Of a stretch of DNA of 64,000 nucleotides, positions 62,862 through 64,000 are shown piece after piece. This DNA comes from JBGQOG01 sp052113705. Its GTDB lineage: Bacteria > Pseudomonadota > Alphaproteobacteria > Rhodobacterales > Rhodobacteraceae. The position numbers and the translations under genes are program-made. The stretch is taken from the NCBI RefSeq assembly GCF_052113705.1, contig NZ_JBGQOG010000003.1:325473-389472 (forward strand). Reading direction: 5' to 3'. A model generated the notes under the pieces. The model searched no databases and was not told the origin of the DNA. It was given only the letters and a program-made list of their open reading frames with translations. Numbering within the stretch: position 1 is the stretch's first letter; each line of letters starts with the position of its first letter.

Positions 62862-63688
62862 ACACCATGACCCATAAATTCTCTCTCGCCTTCCTGACCA
62901 CCCATGAAGTGACCCCGCAAGAGGCGGTCCGCATCGCGGCCGCCACCGGCTATGACCTTGTGGGTCTGCGCTTTTTGCCCGCAGCCCCGACCGAGGCCTC
63001 TTATCCGATCCTCACCGATCGCGCGGTTGAGGCTGAGGTGAAAGCCGCGCTCGACGTCACGGGCATCGGCGTGGCCGATATCGAGATTGTCCGGCTGAAA
63101 CCGGATACCCAGGTCGAGGCGTTCCGGCCGTTTCTGGCACTTGGTCAGAGGCTGGGAGCCAAAAACGTGCTGGTGGCGGGGGATGACGCCAACCACGCAC
63201 GCCTGACCGAGACCTTTGCCGCCTTTTGCGATCTTGCGGCAGAGCATGGGTTAACGGGCGATCTGGAATTCATGCCCTGGACCAATGTCAAAACCCTGCC
63301 CGATGCGCAGCGGATCGTCGAGGACGCCGGGCGCGCCAATGGCGGGGTGTTGATCGACGCCCTCCATTGGGATCGCGCGGGCGGCACCGCCGCGCAGATC
63401 CGCGCCCTGCCGCCCGCCCGCATTCACTATGCGCAGCTTTGCGACGGGCCAAAGCCCTATGACCCCACGGATGCCGGGATGATCGAGGTGGCGCGCGGCG
63501 CGCGACTTTTGCCCGGCGATGGCGGGATTGACCTTGTGACCATGGTGCAGGCCCTGCCCCGTGATCTGGTGCTGAGCGTGGAAATCGCCCAGCTGGAAAA
63601 AGCCAGGACCGTCGATGCACAAACCCGCGCGGCCGAAGCGCTCCAGCGGTCGAAGGCGCTGGTGGCACAGGCGTGCCAGCCCAGTTGA
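62858..63688 (+). CDS. Sugar-phosphate isomerase/epimerase-like TIM-barrel protein (276 aa)
   Basis: Xylose-isomerase-like TIM barrel. Likely metal ligands are in GDLEFMPW (Glu), LIDALHWDR (Asp/His), RIHYAQLCDG (His) and LSVEIAQL (Glu). Relatives include IolE/IolI-type dehydratases and isomerases and 3-dehydroshikimate dehydratases (QuiC/AsbF). The four-base ATGA overlap with the NIPSNAP gene supports the start, though an ATG nine bases on is possible. A perfect hairpin follows. Confidence 0.87.
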   Translation: MNTMTHKFSLAFLTTHEVTPQEAVRIAAATGYDLVGLRFLPAAPTEASYPILTDRAVEAEVKAALDVTGIGVADIEIVRLKPDTQVEAFRPFLALGQRLGAKNVLVAGDDANHARLTETFAAFCDLAAEHGLTGDLEFMPWTNVKTLPDAQRIVEDAGRANGGVLIDALHWDRAGGTAAQIRALPPARIHYAQLCDGPKPYDPTDAGMIEVARGARLLPGDGGIDLVTMVQALPRDLVLSVEIAQLEKARTVDAQTRAAEALQRSKALVAQACQPS

Positions 63689-63701
63689 CGGCCCGCGCAG
63701 G

Positions 63702-63734
63702 CCCGCCCCCGGCGTGACGGCAACCGGGGGCGGG
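63702..63734 (+). terminator. GC-rich hairpin after the last operon
   Basis: Perfect 11-base arms CCCGCCCCCGG and CCGGGGGCGGG around an 11-base loop, starting 14 bases after the stop. No T-run follows. Confidence 0.5.
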
Positions 63735-63810
63735 TCACGGCCGGTGCTGTGTCACCACGGACATCCCCACCCGCCAGGGAGCCTCGCGCGGGCCCCGGCG
63801 AGCGCCCCAG

Positions 63811-63930
63811 CTATGACGGGGGCCAGCGCGCGGGTGCAGCCGGGGCCTGCGGGATCTCGATCACGATCAACAGACCGCGGGGCAGACGGTTGCGCGCGGT
63901 GACCGTGCCGCCATGCGCATGCATGAGCTG
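63811..63930 (-). pseudogene. Sensor histidine kinase, C-terminal remnant
   Basis: The minus strand reads QLMHAHGGTVTARNRLPRGL and then IVIEIPQAPAAP before a TAG stop. HAHGG-T-V-A-N is the end of the ATPase domain (G2 box region) of sensor kinases. Upstream of this the kinase sequence breaks off at the end of an IS3-type element, so the gene was cut by insertion or rearrangement. Confidence 0.7.
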
Positions 63931-63953
63931 CTGCCGGTTTCGTGGACAGCAGG

Positions 63954-64000
63954 TTAAGCTAGCATATCGCGGGCCTCGAACTCCATCGGGCTGAGGTAGC
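63954..64000 (-). mobile_element. IS3-family transposase, C-terminal end (element continues outside the window)
   Basis: The last codons read YLSPMEFEARDMLA and a TAA stop; YLSPxEFE is the C terminus of many IS3-family OrfB proteins. The non-coding end of the element appears to reach about 63931 (sequence around GGTTTCGTGGACAGC), next to the truncated kinase gene. Confidence 0.65.

Overview
The window looks like an accessory, catabolism-rich part of an alphaproteobacterial genome, probably a member of the Rhodobacteraceae. This rests on high G+C content, the protein style, the many TRAP and ABC importers, and LysR/IclR/AraC-controlled catabolic operons. No rRNA, tRNA, CRISPR or phage genes were seen. 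The replicon (chromosome or megaplasmid) cannot be decided from this stretch.

Layout. (1) 0-13 kb: the start of an enoyl-CoA hydratase-type gene, an alpha/beta hydrolase, an AbrB-family membrane protein, a LysR regulator, a GH3 glycosidase, a CaiB/BaiF CoA transferase, a four-gene sugar-type ABC importer and a second hydrolase. (2) 13.2-13.8 kb: eroded IS110- and IS5-type transposase fragments. (3) 14.0-26.2 kb: an IclR regulator and a tight 12-gene operon. It encodes a citryl-CoA-lyase-like protein, a CoA transferase, a hydroxyquinol-type intradiol dioxygenase, an Fe-alcohol dehydrogenase/maleylacetate reductase, LeuD-, LeuB- and LeuC-like proteins, an FMN reductase, a TRAP importer and a YciI protein. 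(4) 26.2-27.6 kb: IS66, IS3 and IS6 remnants. (5) 27.8-42.0 kb: an outer-membrane MetA-type protein, an MFS transporter, TetR, a carotenoid/lignostilbene-type oxygenase, and an operon for extradiol ring cleavage, FAH-family hydrolysis, FAD hydroxylation, TRAP uptake and aldehyde oxidation, followed by an IclR regulator. (6) 42.1-63.7 kb: four 3-ketosteroid-dehydrogenase-like flavoproteins interleaved with three SDRs, two NIPSNAP proteins, an epimerase, an AroE-like dehydrogenase, a Liv-type ABC importer, a Gfo/Idh/MocA oxidoreductase, a TIM-barrel isomerase, and AraC and IclR regulators. (7) 63.8-64.0 kb: the C-terminal scrap of a histidine kinase next to the end of an IS3-family element.

How the genes may work together (inference). 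Sections 3 and 5 are two separate aromatic ring-cleavage systems, one intradiol and one extradiol, each with its own TRAP importer and IclR regulator. Section 6 looks like a system that oxidises and desaturates alicyclic ketones or polyols, possibly feeding ring-cleavage pathways. The least conventional unit is section 3, where leucine-type isomerase and dehydrogenase genes and a citrate-synthase-fold lyase are built into a ring-cleavage operon with no 2-isopropylmalate synthase. Section 6 also has a repeated promoter motif (core ATTGTCCAA) in a consistent orientation upstream of several genes, which suggests an AraC regulon.
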